64,000 nt of DNA from JAAYCU01 sp964401335 (GTDB lineage: Bacteria > Planctomycetota > Phycisphaerae > UBA1845 > PWPN01). The notes under the pieces were generated by a model. The model saw nothing but the letters and a program-made list of their open reading frames with translations, did no database searches and had not been told where the DNA came from. The DNA lies in the NCBI GenBank assembly GCA_964401335.1, contig CAYNYK010000008.1, positions 9,603 through 73,602 of the forward strand, read 5' to 3'. The position numbers were made by a program, and so were the translations under genes. Shown here piece after piece: positions 34,407 through 42,866 of the stretch (positions are counted from its first letter, which is position 1; the number at the start of each line of letters is the position of its first letter).

Positions 34407-34937
34407 ATGAGATTATCCATGAGCATACCCAAACGACTCAGGACTGGTTTATTCAAACACAGACGCTGGAATCCGCAACAGGCCATTCTGCGATCCATGA
34501 TTCTGGCTTTGTCCAGCGTGTCGGGTTACGCACAAACCGTTGGTGTACAGCAAGTGGCTGTCGCACCGGCCAGGACCGCAACGGTACCAAACACGATCAA
34601 GCTCGTAGGTACTATTGATCCATACGCCCGTAGCCTGTTAGCCAGCGAGGTAGCCGGCCTGGTTGAAAAAATGGAGGCCGATCATGGCGACCGTCTCCAA
34701 AGTTTCACGCCACGCTGCTATCTGTGGAACGCCATATATCAATTGCCTCTGTCCCTGATGACCGGCGCCAGCAGCGAACTCTATCGTGGTCTCGCCGCCG
34801 TGATGGTCGGAGGACTGTTCTGCTCAACCCTTTTCACCCTTATCCTCGGACCCGTGGTCTTTTCCATGTTCCTGCACCCGCGTATCGTTATCCTGAAATG
34901 GCTGGGACGAGAGGAAACAGCCGCCGTGGAAATCTGA
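34407..34937 (+). pseudogene. In-frame deletion fusion of an RND efflux MFP N-terminus with an RND pump C-terminus
   Basis: Residues 1-98 look like the start of a periplasmic membrane-fusion protein: a signal peptide ending at YAQT, then VAPARTATVPNTIKLVGTI and LLASEVAGLVEKMEADHGDRL, the usual first beta-barrel and lipoyl half. Residues about 112-165 are the end of an RND transporter: LPLSLMTGASSELYRG, AAVMVGGLFCSTLFTL and LGPVVFSMFL, the last membrane helices. Complete genes would need about 350 plus 1,040 residues, so roughly 3.5-4 kb of an mfp-rnd operon has been lost, with the junction at about 34700-34740. The frame stayed open through the join. The product cannot work as a pump. Confidence 0.85.
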
Positions 34938-34952
34938 AAAATCAGGTGAACC

Positions 34953-35921
34953 GTGTCTGCATTGAAGGACATGATCGATACCGCCGAATCACGCCGCCAA
35001 TCCCTACGGAACGACGCCTCCACCAATGCGTATCGCCTCTTCAACGGGTCAGGCGACGGCTTGGATGGGCTCGTCATCGAGCGTTTCGGCGATATCCTCA
35101 TCGTTCAACTTCACGAACAGCGGCTGCGCTACCGCCAAGAGGATTTGCGCGACGCCGTCGAATCGTTGCATCACCGGTTGAGCACCCAGGCGGTTTATAA
35201 AAAAATATTCCTACGCGATCGGAGGGCGGTGCCCAAGGAAATCGACGCCTTGCATCGCGATCCGGTACCCTGGATCGGCCGATCGGCCCCCCCGGAACAT
35301 ACCGTCCTCGAAAATGGCCTTCGTTTCCTGATCCGCCCTTATCACGGTTTCTCCGTGGGCCTTTTCCTGGAACATCGGCTCAACCGCCAACGTATCCGCG
35401 AACTCGCCGCCGGCCGGCGGGTGCTCAATACTTTCTGCTACACCGGTTCATTCTCCATCGCCGCCGTCGTCGGAGGAGCGGCTTCCGTCACCAGCGTCGA
35501 TCTCTCCAAATCCTACCTCGCCTGGTGCCGCGACAACTTCACCCTCAACAATCTCGAAACCGACGGCCACTGGTTCTTCTCCTCCGACATCTTCGAGTTC
35601 TTCCAGCGGGCTCGCCGCCAGAATCGCCGCTATGACCTGATAATTCTTGACCCGCCGAGTTTCGGCCGTCTGCGCCGCCCCGCCCGAGTTTTCACACTCA
35701 CGGACCAGCTTGACGACCTTGTCCGCCAAGCAGTCGAACAACTCGACCCCGGCGGTATCGTCCTGCTAGGCGTGAACCATCGCCAAATCGGCTACGCGCG
35801 GCTTGAAAAAGCCCTTTTCGCCACCGGCCGTCCTTGCACCATCCTCGAACGGCCCGCCCTGCCTCCCGATTTCGTCGGCGATCCCGATTACGCCAAGTCC
35901 ATCATCGCCCGATTCGAATAG
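34953..35921 (+). CDS. Class I SAM-dependent rRNA methyltransferase (RlmI/RlmK-like)
   Basis: The 322-residue protein has an N-terminal segment with YRLFNGSGDGLDGLVIERFG, typical of the RlmI family EEHD domain, and a Rossmann methyltransferase core. In the core, VLNTFCYTGSFSIAAVVGGA binds S-adenosylmethionine, VTSVDLSKSYL ends strand 2 with the ribose-binding Asp, and DLIILDPPSFGR is motif IV. Such enzymes methylate cytosine in 23S rRNA. An N-terminal PUA domain, present in E. coli RlmI (about 396 residues), is missing here. The start is GTG 34953, 15 bases after the efflux fusion remnant. Confidence 0.88.
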   Translation: MSALKDMIDTAESRRQSLRNDASTNAYRLFNGSGDGLDGLVIERFGDILIVQLHEQRLRYRQEDLRDAVESLHHRLSTQAVYKKIFLRDRRAVPKEIDALHRDPVPWIGRSAPPEHTVLENGLRFLIRPYHGFSVGLFLEHRLNRQRIRELAAGRRVLNTFCYTGSFSIAAVVGGAASVTSVDLSKSYLAWCRDNFTLNNLETDGHWFFSSDIFEFFQRARRQNRRYDLIILDPPSFGRLRRPARVFTLTDQLDDLVRQAVEQLDPGGIVLLGVNHRQIGYARLEKALFATGRPCTILERPALPPDFVGDPDYAKSIIARFE

Positions 35922-35934
35922 AGTAAGTTCCAAA

Positions 35935-36025
35935 GAATGCGTCCAAAAACCTCATAGCGTTGGTCCCGTCGGATCGACAAGCACAGGCGAGACGCCTTTG
36001 CCACTCCCGTTTTCGGAGGCGTTCT
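35935..36025. repeat. Dispersed hairpin element, copy C
   Basis: The left end GAATGCGTCCAAAAAC begins 13 bases after the methyltransferase stop. The central hairpin is decayed (CACAGGCGAGACGCCTTTG, 35982-36000). The right end GTTTTCGGAGGCGTTC pairs with the left at 13 of 16 positions. The order of blocks is the same as in copies A and B. Confidence 0.75.
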
Positions 36026-36097
36026 AAAACGGGTGTCGCATGGGTGGGGCACCGGTATCTCGCCGGTGCGTATCGGCCACGCAAGGCCGCCCCTTAG
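36020..36097. repeat. Dispersed hairpin element, copy D, inverted
   Basis: Read on the minus strand this gives the same order of blocks: GGCC...GGCCGATACG, the hairpin CACCGGCGAGATACCGGTG (complement of 36050-36068) and the right end GTTTTAGAACGCC, which it shares with copy C. The two copies are therefore in tail-to-tail orientation and overlap at their right ends. Confidence 0.65.
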
Positions 36098-36242
36098 GGA
36101 TTCCCGGTGCTCTCCAAGCATGTCTCCTTCCGCAAAATTTTCGTATGGTGAGTTGTTGTCAGAGATATTCCTTTCTCATATTCTTATTGACGTGCTTGCC
36201 CCGGCGCCAGAGCCATAAGCGGATATTTGCGGAAATCATACG

Positions 36243-37730
36243 ATGAACGATCGGCAACGCCTCGAACATCTGATCCGTGCCCGGCACCCACTGATTACCA
36301 TGGTAACCAGCGAGGAAAATGACGCGCTGGCCTTGGTCAGGGATACCGCCCTGGCCTTGCGCAAGACTTTGCGTATCTGGTCCATGGTCGGCGGTATTCG
36401 TGACGGGCTGATCGACGAGGGTGAGGCGGCCCCCGCCACCGAGCATCCCGCCGCCGCCCTTTACTATCTTCTGTGCCAGCCCGAGCCCGGCATCGCGATC
36501 ATGCTCGATCTTGCCGGCCATCTGAAGGACGAAAAAACCCTGCGTTTGCTTCGGGATCTGATTCAACGTTATCGCCAGACGGGTGGCCAACTGGTCCTCA
36601 TCGATCACCGCGAGGAAATCCCTTCGATCATCGCCTCCGAGGGCATTCGATTCGATCTCTCCCTGCCCGATGAGGCCGAACTCGACCTTATCATCCGGAA
36701 CACCCTCCGCCGTCTCCATCAGGAGCAGCACATCGACATCGACATCACCCGCAAGGGGTTGCAAACCATCATCCGCAACCTCCGCGGCCTCAACCGCCGC
36801 CAGGCCGAACAGATCATCATCGACGCCGTCATTGATGATCGCCGTTTCGATGCCGACGATATCAACACCATTCTGGCGAACAAACGCCAGCTTCTGCATC
36901 GCGACGGCTTACTCGAATACGTCGAGGCCCCCGTCGACCTGTCCGAAATTGGCGGACTATCCCGTCTTAAAAAATGGCTCCAACTCCGTCAGAATGCCCT
37001 GAGTGGCGATGCCGGACAATTCGGACTCACCAGTCCTCATGGCGTGCTCCTGCTCGGCGTGCAGGGCGCGGGCAAGAGCCTCTGCGCCAAGGCCATCGCC
37101 ACCGCCTGGCAACAGCCGCTCCTGCGCATGGATGTCGGGGCCCTCTATGACCGCTACGTCGGCGAATCCGAGCGCCGCCTCCGCGACGCCCTGAATCAGG
37201 CCGAAACCATGGCCCCCATCATTCTCTGGATCGACGAAATCGAAAAAGCCTTCGCCTCGGCCGCCAGTCGCAGTACCGACGGCGGACTTTCCCAGCGCAT
37301 GTTCGGTTCCCTGCTCACCTGGATGCAGGAACATAGCGCCCCCGTTTTCCTGGTCGCCACGGCTAACGATATCGAGGCCCTGCCTCCCGAACTGCTGCGC
37401 AAGGGCCGGTTCGACGAAATCTTTTTCGTCGATCTGCCCGGTAAAGTCACCCGTAAACAGATTTTCGCCATCCACCTGAAAAAACGGAAACGAGATCCCG
37501 GCCTTTTCGACCTTGAAGCCCTTGCCGACGCCGCCGAAGACTACAGCGGCGCCGAGATCGAGCAGGCGATTATCTCCGCCCTGCATGACGCCTATGCCGA
37601 AAGAAGCGAACTGGACACTCCGCGTATTCTTCAGGCGCTGAAAAACTCGCCACCGCTCTCCGTTACCATGGCTGAATCCGTTGCTGCCCTTCGCGCCTGG
37701 GCGAAAAACCGTTGCGTCCCGGCCGATTGA
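36243..37730 (+). CDS. AAA+ ATPase, Ycf46-like
   Basis: The 495-residue protein has an N-terminal domain (about 1-225) with RHPLITMVTSEENDAL and an alpha/beta core resembling an inactive P-loop region, then a classical AAA+ module. In the module, Walker A is GVQGAGKS at 272-279, Walker B is IILWIDEIE with Asp331 and Glu332, sensor 1 is VATAN and the arginine finger region is LLRKGRFDEIFFVDLP. The arrangement matches plastid/cyanobacterial Ycf46-like proteins, whose role is poorly known; links to CO2 use and stress have been proposed in cyanobacteria. There is no FtsH protease domain. It stands alone after the repeat pair. Confidence 0.85.
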   Translation: MNDRQRLEHLIRARHPLITMVTSEENDALALVRDTALALRKTLRIWSMVGGIRDGLIDEGEAAPATEHPAAALYYLLCQPEPGIAIMLDLAGHLKDEKTLRLLRDLIQRYRQTGGQLVLIDHREEIPSIIASEGIRFDLSLPDEAELDLIIRNTLRRLHQEQHIDIDITRKGLQTIIRNLRGLNRRQAEQIIIDAVIDDRRFDADDINTILANKRQLLHRDGLLEYVEAPVDLSEIGGLSRLKKWLQLRQNALSGDAGQFGLTSPHGVLLLGVQGAGKSLCAKAIATAWQQPLLRMDVGALYDRYVGESERRLRDALNQAETMAPIILWIDEIEKAFASAASRSTDGGLSQRMFGSLLTWMQEHSAPVFLVATANDIEALPPELLRKGRFDEIFFVDLPGKVTRKQIFAIHLKKRKRDPGLFDLEALADAAEDYSGAEIEQAIISALHDAYAERSELDTPRILQALKNSPPLSVTMAESVAALRAWAKNRCVPAD

Positions 37731-37827
37731 AGGATTTGCACATACACGTTTAACAAACCGCCACGTACATACACATAAGGGTAATCGATTATTCTTTGTC
37801 GTCATCGACCGGTCTTCACGGACTTTT

Positions 37828-38077
37828 TTATTTCCCCGTGGCGCGGGCACTTGATTCAACCGGTCCGCGCTTCTTTACGGAGTGAGTCATGGCCGCCTTG
37901 ATAACCCGCATGGCGGCGGGGTCATACAGGTGTTCTCCGCAATGTTCGCAAACGTCAACCTCGATGTTCGGCGCAATCCCTTTGCCCGGTCCCAATTCCA
38001 CATCCATGACTCTGCGCCGCACGGACGTATTTCCGCATATGGGGCAAGGGGAACAATATCGGTTTTCGTCGTTTCAT
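37828..38077 (-). pseudogene. YgiT-type zinc finger protein, frameshifted near the N-terminus
   Basis: From ATG 38077 the frame reads Met-Lys-Arg-Arg-Lys and then leaves the family frame. One base shift inside the A-run (TTTT on the plus strand at 38063-38066) joins it to YCSPCPICGN and VRRRVMDVELGPG, then VDVCEHCGEHLYDP. Together these form the two CxxC knuckles and the central strand of a YgiT/MqsA-N-type zinc finger of about 82 residues. As written only a fragment from GTG at about 38022 is open, which lacks the first knuckle. Partners are usually small toxins; none is adjacent. A sequencing slip or programmed slippage is possible. Confidence 0.7.
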
Positions 38078-38114
38078 GGTTCCACTAAACGATCAGCATT
38101 GCCGGCCAGTATGA

Positions 38115-40319
38115 TCAAACCCGGCCCCGAATATTCCGCACGAGTTCCTTGAAATCCTCGGTATCCTTATTCGTCTGTTTAACGAAACTATTATCTTCAG
38201 GCGTGCCGATGACGGCGCGCATCTCCTCGGCATCAGCGAAGGTGGCCTGGCGGAAGGGATTATCGTAATCTTTCTTGCGGCTGATATAGACCTGGTCACG
38301 AACATATTCCTGGATACGAACGGCTTCATCCAGCGTCTGGTTCCAGGTCTGGGGAGTGATTTCATTCGCGTCCAACAGGGTCAGCAACACGGCCAGAGCG
38401 TGGGATTGTTTCTGCCGGGGATAAACCGCCCACAATTTGTCGTAGGCCGCGTGAATCTCCGGCCAGCTTCGGTACTGGCCCGCCTTGATTTCATTCATAA
38501 GCCGATTGAGGTCGACCGAAGACATGAGTTGCCCGCCCACGTTGATCCACTCACGCTGTCTTGGCCCGGATAAATCCTCAAGCATCGTCCGCAACGTGGC
38601 CTGAGGATGTTCGACCAGGTAGAGCAGCAGGTTTTTAACCGCGTAATAAAATAACATCTCCCGGTAGGCATGGTACCCTGCTCGCGGCTTAATGATAAGC
38701 ACTTTGCGACGGCCTCTCTCCATGCCCTCGCCGAGCACCTCGAGATTCTCGGTCCGCGACGGCACCCCCGACAGCAACTCACGCCCAAGCTTGGCCAGGT
38801 CGTCGTCGGAGCGGTTGCCAGAATCATGCTGGTCGGCGCGCAGGGCGGCCTTGGCCGTCCAGATCTCAAGCAGGCGCATGGCCGTGAATATCTCCTCGGC
38901 GGTGTCGGGAGCGAGAAAATCGAATTCTATATTCTGGGCCTTGGTTTTTCGGATGTCGCGGGTCTTGAGTTTCCAACTGTTGCGTACCAGAGCATACATA
39001 TTAAACAGCCACCAAAAGGCAGGCATGACTTCGAGCCGGTCGTGGGCTTGATCGTCGCTCACCAGAGCGAAGGGTAACGGGATGTTTAACTCCGCCGGGT
39101 AATCGCCTTTACTCAACAGGGTAAAACTGGCGAACCGGGAGGAGTGCTTGAGAGTCACGCACAAGCCCGGCCAGAACCCTCGACCGGCCTCGATTTCACC
39201 GTCATTGGCCCGGCTGTTGTGGTTGGACCCGATGGTCGCGCCGGCGGCGATATTGCTCTGCCCCTTGACCAGCGAGGCGGTCAAGAAGGAATTGTTGTGA
39301 TGCTGTTCGTGGGCCGGGAACACCAGGTTGTAGAGGATCTCGCAACAGGAGACGGTTGAGTTGCTGCCCAGCACGGAGTGGATTAACCGGGCCCCGTACT
39401 TGAGGTGCGAGTTGTCGCAGAGCACGAAGCGGACGGCCTTGCAGCCGTAGAACACGTGGCAGCCCAAACCAATAATGCCGTTGACCAGCTCAACCCCTTC
39501 GCCAATCTGGCTCGGCTCCTCGGCACTGGAGTTGATGGTCACGTTCTTGATCTTGTTGGCCCCCTTGATATAGCAACTGGCCCCGATTTTCACGTCCTTG
39601 ATGATGCCGCAGTTTTTAATGACACAGGCATCGCCGACCGTGCCATAGAAACCACGGCGGGAGTCATACTGGTCCTGGGTAAGGCGGCGAAAGCAGGCCT
39701 GGAGCTCGGCATCCTGGCGATACTTGGACCACAGATAGGCATCGGCGGTAGTCATGCCATCGAAGGGCATCACGGCGCGCCCGGACATTTCGTTGATTAA
39801 ATCAAGCCATACACGGACCTTCTCTTCCTCGCCGTCCTTGACGATGCCGTTGCCGAACTTGGCATGGTTGGTCGTGTGCATCTCCTCCACGTTGAGCAGT
39901 ATGACGTTGTCGCGCAGAATGTAGTGGGCCAGATAACGCACATTGTTGATCACGCAATTGTCGCCGATGTCGCAGGCGATAATCACGCTGTCCGAGATGC
40001 CCACCGGCATCTGCAAGTCATGGTGTTCGAGAACAACATGCTCGAGCCGGCCGACGCGGACCAGACCATGAAACTCGCTGTTCTTGATCAGGCGGGGATT
40101 GAACGGATCGGCCACCATCAAGTCGTCCCAGCGGTCACAGGTGTTATTATTTTTTACAAGGGTCTCGATTTCGTCGGCGCGCAAGCTGCGCCAATAATCC
40201 GACGGCTTACCCACTTGCCGGTTGCGCAGGTAATATTCATCGCACCCCGCGGGCAGGTATGGCGCGGGGATAAAACCGCGGCCAAATCGCTCTACCGAAA
40301 CAACTTTCACCTCGGACAT
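38115..40319 (-). CDS. DUF4954 protein with left-handed beta-helix
   Basis: The 734-residue protein has an N-terminal region with LPAGCDEYYLRNRQ and LRADEIETLVKNNN, then a long stretch of hexapeptide-like turns (IKNCGIIKDVKIGASCYIKGA, AGATIGSNHNSR and similar, given here in parts) at about residues 110-400 that should form a left-handed parallel beta-helix. A helical C-terminal third follows. This is the DUF4954 architecture found in Bacteroidetes, Chlamydiae-Planctomycetes and relatives. Beta-helices of this kind belong to acyl- and nucleotidyltransferases acting on sugars, but no activity is known for DUF4954. It lies 25 bases downstream of a double-SIS sugar isomerase, so a hexosamine-related role is a reasonable inference. 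Confidence 0.85.
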   Translation of the reverse strand: MSEVKVVSVERFGRGFIPAPYLPAGCDEYYLRNRQVGKPSDYWRSLRADEIETLVKNNNTCDRWDDLMVADPFNPRLIKNSEFHGLVRVGRLEHVVLEHHDLQMPVGISDSVIIACDIGDNCVINNVRYLAHYILRDNVILLNVEEMHTTNHAKFGNGIVKDGEEEKVRVWLDLINEMSGRAVMPFDGMTTADAYLWSKYRQDAELQACFRRLTQDQYDSRRGFYGTVGDACVIKNCGIIKDVKIGASCYIKGANKIKNVTINSSAEEPSQIGEGVELVNGIIGLGCHVFYGCKAVRFVLCDNSHLKYGARLIHSVLGSNSTVSCCEILYNLVFPAHEQHHNNSFLTASLVKGQSNIAAGATIGSNHNSRANDGEIEAGRGFWPGLCVTLKHSSRFASFTLLSKGDYPAELNIPLPFALVSDDQAHDRLEVMPAFWWLFNMYALVRNSWKLKTRDIRKTKAQNIEFDFLAPDTAEEIFTAMRLLEIWTAKAALRADQHDSGNRSDDDLAKLGRELLSGVPSRTENLEVLGEGMERGRRKVLIIKPRAGYHAYREMLFYYAVKNLLLYLVEHPQATLRTMLEDLSGPRQREWINVGGQLMSSVDLNRLMNEIKAGQYRSWPEIHAAYDKLWAVYPRQKQSHALAVLLTLLDANEITPQTWNQTLDEAVRIQEYVRDQVYISRKKDYDNPFRQATFADAEEMRAVIGTPEDNSFVKQTNKDTEDFKELVRNIRGRV

Positions 40320-40344
40320 GCCTGAATCCTCGTTATCTATGCTT

Positions 40345-41433
40345 TTATGCGACTAACTCGTTTCCGACTTTGCGGGCCCGTTGTGGCTTGTCCAGATCGA
40401 TCCCCAAGGCCAATCCGATGTCTACCAGCAGATTCCAGCCGGCACACAGATAAAGGATCGGCGTCAGTTCACCGGCGGTGGGCACACGAATGGTCGGAAA
40501 TGGAGTGGGTCGGTCCGCGATGGCGGCGACCGTAAGCCCCACGCCCTGGACCAGTACTTCCTGAAATTTCCGATTTTCTTCCTCGATAGGATCAATCACG
40601 AAGACGATATCGCCCGGTTCCATGACTTCCTCTATTCCATGCACGGCGTAAGTACCCTCCAGGAAATCCGACTTGCATCGGGTAATCTCATTGGTCTTGA
40701 GGGTCAATTCCTCGGCTACGCCGTCATTATACCCCGCAAAATAAATGGTACTCGCCTGAGTTGCTTTCCGGACAAGCTCCGGATCGATGGGGTGGGTCAG
40801 CGCCTCGCGAATCTTCTCCGCTAGGCCGTCGAGGTCCGCGGCGGGATTCCGACCGGCGATATGCGCCAGCAGCGAATAATAGAACAGGGCCTGCTCGACG
40901 ACACTCTTGGTGGCGGCAACCGCCTGCTCCCAACCACAAGTAAGAATGAAGGTCTGGGTGGCCGCCTCCTCGAGCAAGGTATCCTTATTCGCACTGAGGG
41001 CATAGCGATGTGGATTACCCATCTCGCCCAGTTTCTTGGTTAGCAGGACGACTTCCTTCGTACGGCCGGAGTTCGATGCGCAAAAAACAGCAAACCTGGA
41101 GAGGTCATATTGCGCGGCCTGCCGCGAGCCCTCGGTGATAACCTCGAGGTTCAGACCCCAGGTCAGGGCCTTGCGGATGGCGTTCTTGGCCGGGAAGATG
41201 CGGCTGGAGCCCTCTCCGGTAAGCAATAGCCGCCCGACCTCCTTGATCTGCCGGGCAACCCGGGCCATCCGCCCGGGATCAAAGCGCGCCACCACGTCCA
41301 CCGTCTCCATCATCTCCCGAACCAAAGCAAACTTGGCGTATTTTTCTTCCTCCAGGTTCACAATCTGCTCCTTTTTGAACCAGCGGTTGGTCAGCGTAAC
41401 GAAATCCTTTTTGAGCGGCGCAGGGGTCCGCAC
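40345..41433 (-). CDS. Double-SIS domain sugar isomerase/deglycase (GlmS/FrlB-like)
   Basis: The 362-residue protein has two SIS domains. The first (about 60-200) carries LLLTGEGSSRIFPAKNA and FCASNSGRTKEVVLL, the phosphosugar-binding Ser/Thr loops. The second (about 230-350) has IYFAGYNDGVAEELTLK, FLEGTYAVHGIEE and a C-terminus DKPQRARKVGNEL similar to the end of GlmS. The Glu in HGIEE and the C-terminal His/Lys region act in catalysis in relatives. There is no glutaminase domain, so it may use ammonia-independent deamination or act as a deglycase or regulator. The start GTG 41433 is poorly supported by a ribosome site; ATGs lie 40 residues in. Confidence 0.85.
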   Translation of the reverse strand: MRTPAPLKKDFVTLTNRWFKKEQIVNLEEEKYAKFALVREMMETVDVVARFDPGRMARVARQIKEVGRLLLTGEGSSRIFPAKNAIRKALTWGLNLEVITEGSRQAAQYDLSRFAVFCASNSGRTKEVVLLTKKLGEMGNPHRYALSANKDTLLEEAATQTFILTCGWEQAVAATKSVVEQALFYYSLLAHIAGRNPAADLDGLAEKIREALTHPIDPELVRKATQASTIYFAGYNDGVAEELTLKTNEITRCKSDFLEGTYAVHGIEEVMEPGDIVFVIDPIEEENRKFQEVLVQGVGLTVAAIADRPTPFPTIRVPTAGELTPILYLCAGWNLLVDIGLALGIDLDKPQRARKVGNELVA

Positions 41434-41621
41434 CTGCAGCGCGAATCTGACAGTATTTATCGGTTATAAACCACGGGGAAAAAAGAACTTTAGGTTAAAA
41501 AACTCGTGACCGGGTCATGTAGCCATTAACCTCCCCTACTCGCCCATATGTTATGCGTACTCGCCAAGCGACCCTTGAGCCCCACTCAGGATTCGATATC
41601 CTTAGCTCATTAAGGAGATTC

Positions 41622-42854
41622 ATGTTGACCCTGGGAAAGAACATGATAGCGATCATACTGGTTGGCTTGACGGCCCTGGAAGGCAAGGCGGCTGCGCCCT
41701 TGCATGGTGAACGCCCTCTGGTTCTGACTCATTACTACACCTGGTACACAACCGGCTTCGGCCGACATGGGGGCTGGAATGCCTGGGGAAAAAAGACCCC
41801 AAGCGAGTTTTATCCCCAAGGTTGCGATCCGGAAAAGATCATTTTCTCTCCATCCATCCGTCAGATTAGTTCTTGTGCGTACCCGTTGATCGGCCCATAC
41901 GACAGCGATAACCGAGAGGTGGTCCGCTGGCACATCAGGTTAGCCAAGGCCGCGGGGATCGACGGCTTTTTCGTGGACTGGTGGGGCATGGCCCAGTGGC
42001 AGAAACCCAAGGGGTACACGCGGATGGTGTTTGAGGAGGTGGTGATGCCGGTCGCCCAGGAGGAGGGATTTAAGGTCTGTTTCTTCGATGAGACTCCGCA
42101 ATTTTACAAACATCAGGATGAGGTGATCACCTGGGCGACGGAATTCCTGAACAAGTATAAAAACTCACCGGCCTATCTCAAAATCAAGGGTGAGCCGGTT
42201 TACGGAGTCTATCAGTTATGGAAAGGCAGGCTTTCGCCGGAAGAGGGCCGGTCTTTGATTCGCGAGGTCGAGGCCCATGTCGGCCCGGTCTATTGGATTT
42301 TCGATCGGGTGCAGGCCCAGCCGAGTAACGAACCGGAAAAACAGAAACTGCGCGTGGCGCCCGGATGGCTCGAGATGTCCGAGATCGATGCGATTTGTAT
42401 GTATTCAACATTCTCCTCGATTCGAATCTACGACGGTCAGGAGCTTGCCCGGTTGTATCGCGGCCTCGCGGAAGAAGTCCATGCGGCCGGTAAGGCCCTC
42501 ATGCTGCCGGCTCATCCCGGCATGGACAACCGCAAAATCCAGATCGACGAGGTGGCCCGGCGTGAAGGCAAGCCACATTGGTATATCCCCCGCTGCGGAG
42601 ACCAAACGCTGCGCGATTATCTACAGGCATGCGTTCAGGCTGATACGGATTTTATCTGCATTACTTCGTTTAACGAGTGGCCTGAAACCACGGCTATCGA
42701 ACCCGCCCTGACCTGGCCTGATCCGTATCTTTACCTTAAAACCATAGCCGAGTTCACCCAACACGAGTGGCAGACCCCGCCCCTCCCGCCGGAATCCGTC
42801 CTGGATCCTGCAATGCGGCCGTTTATTGCGGTCGCCGGGCGTTCCGCTGATTGA
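41622..42854 (+). CDS. Secreted GH99-like glycoside hydrolase
   Basis: I start at ATG 41622 because TAAGGAG lies 6 bases upstream and a signal peptide follows; frames upstream add no ribosome site. The mature protein begins LVLTHYYTWY, then HIRLAKAAGIDGFFVDWWG and ITSFNEWPETTAIEPA, matching the GH99-like/GH71 barrel group. In GH99 the acidic residues of such strands act in retaining endo-alpha-mannosidase/mannanase chemistry through an epoxide intermediate. The length of 410 residues is normal. It is convergent with a large DUF4450 protein, and both probably act on the same extracellular glycan. Confidence 0.8.
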   Translation: MLTLGKNMIAIILVGLTALEGKAAAPLHGERPLVLTHYYTWYTTGFGRHGGWNAWGKKTPSEFYPQGCDPEKIIFSPSIRQISSCAYPLIGPYDSDNREVVRWHIRLAKAAGIDGFFVDWWGMAQWQKPKGYTRMVFEEVVMPVAQEEGFKVCFFDETPQFYKHQDEVITWATEFLNKYKNSPAYLKIKGEPVYGVYQLWKGRLSPEEGRSLIREVEAHVGPVYWIFDRVQAQPSNEPEKQKLRVAPGWLEMSEIDAICMYSTFSSIRIYDGQELARLYRGLAEEVHAAGKALMLPAHPGMDNRKIQIDEVARREGKPHWYIPRCGDQTLRDYLQACVQADTDFICITSFNEWPETTAIEPALTWPDPYLYLKTIAEFTQHEWQTPPLPPESVLDPAMRPFIAVAGRSAD

Positions 42855-42866
42855 ATTCGAGAAGGG

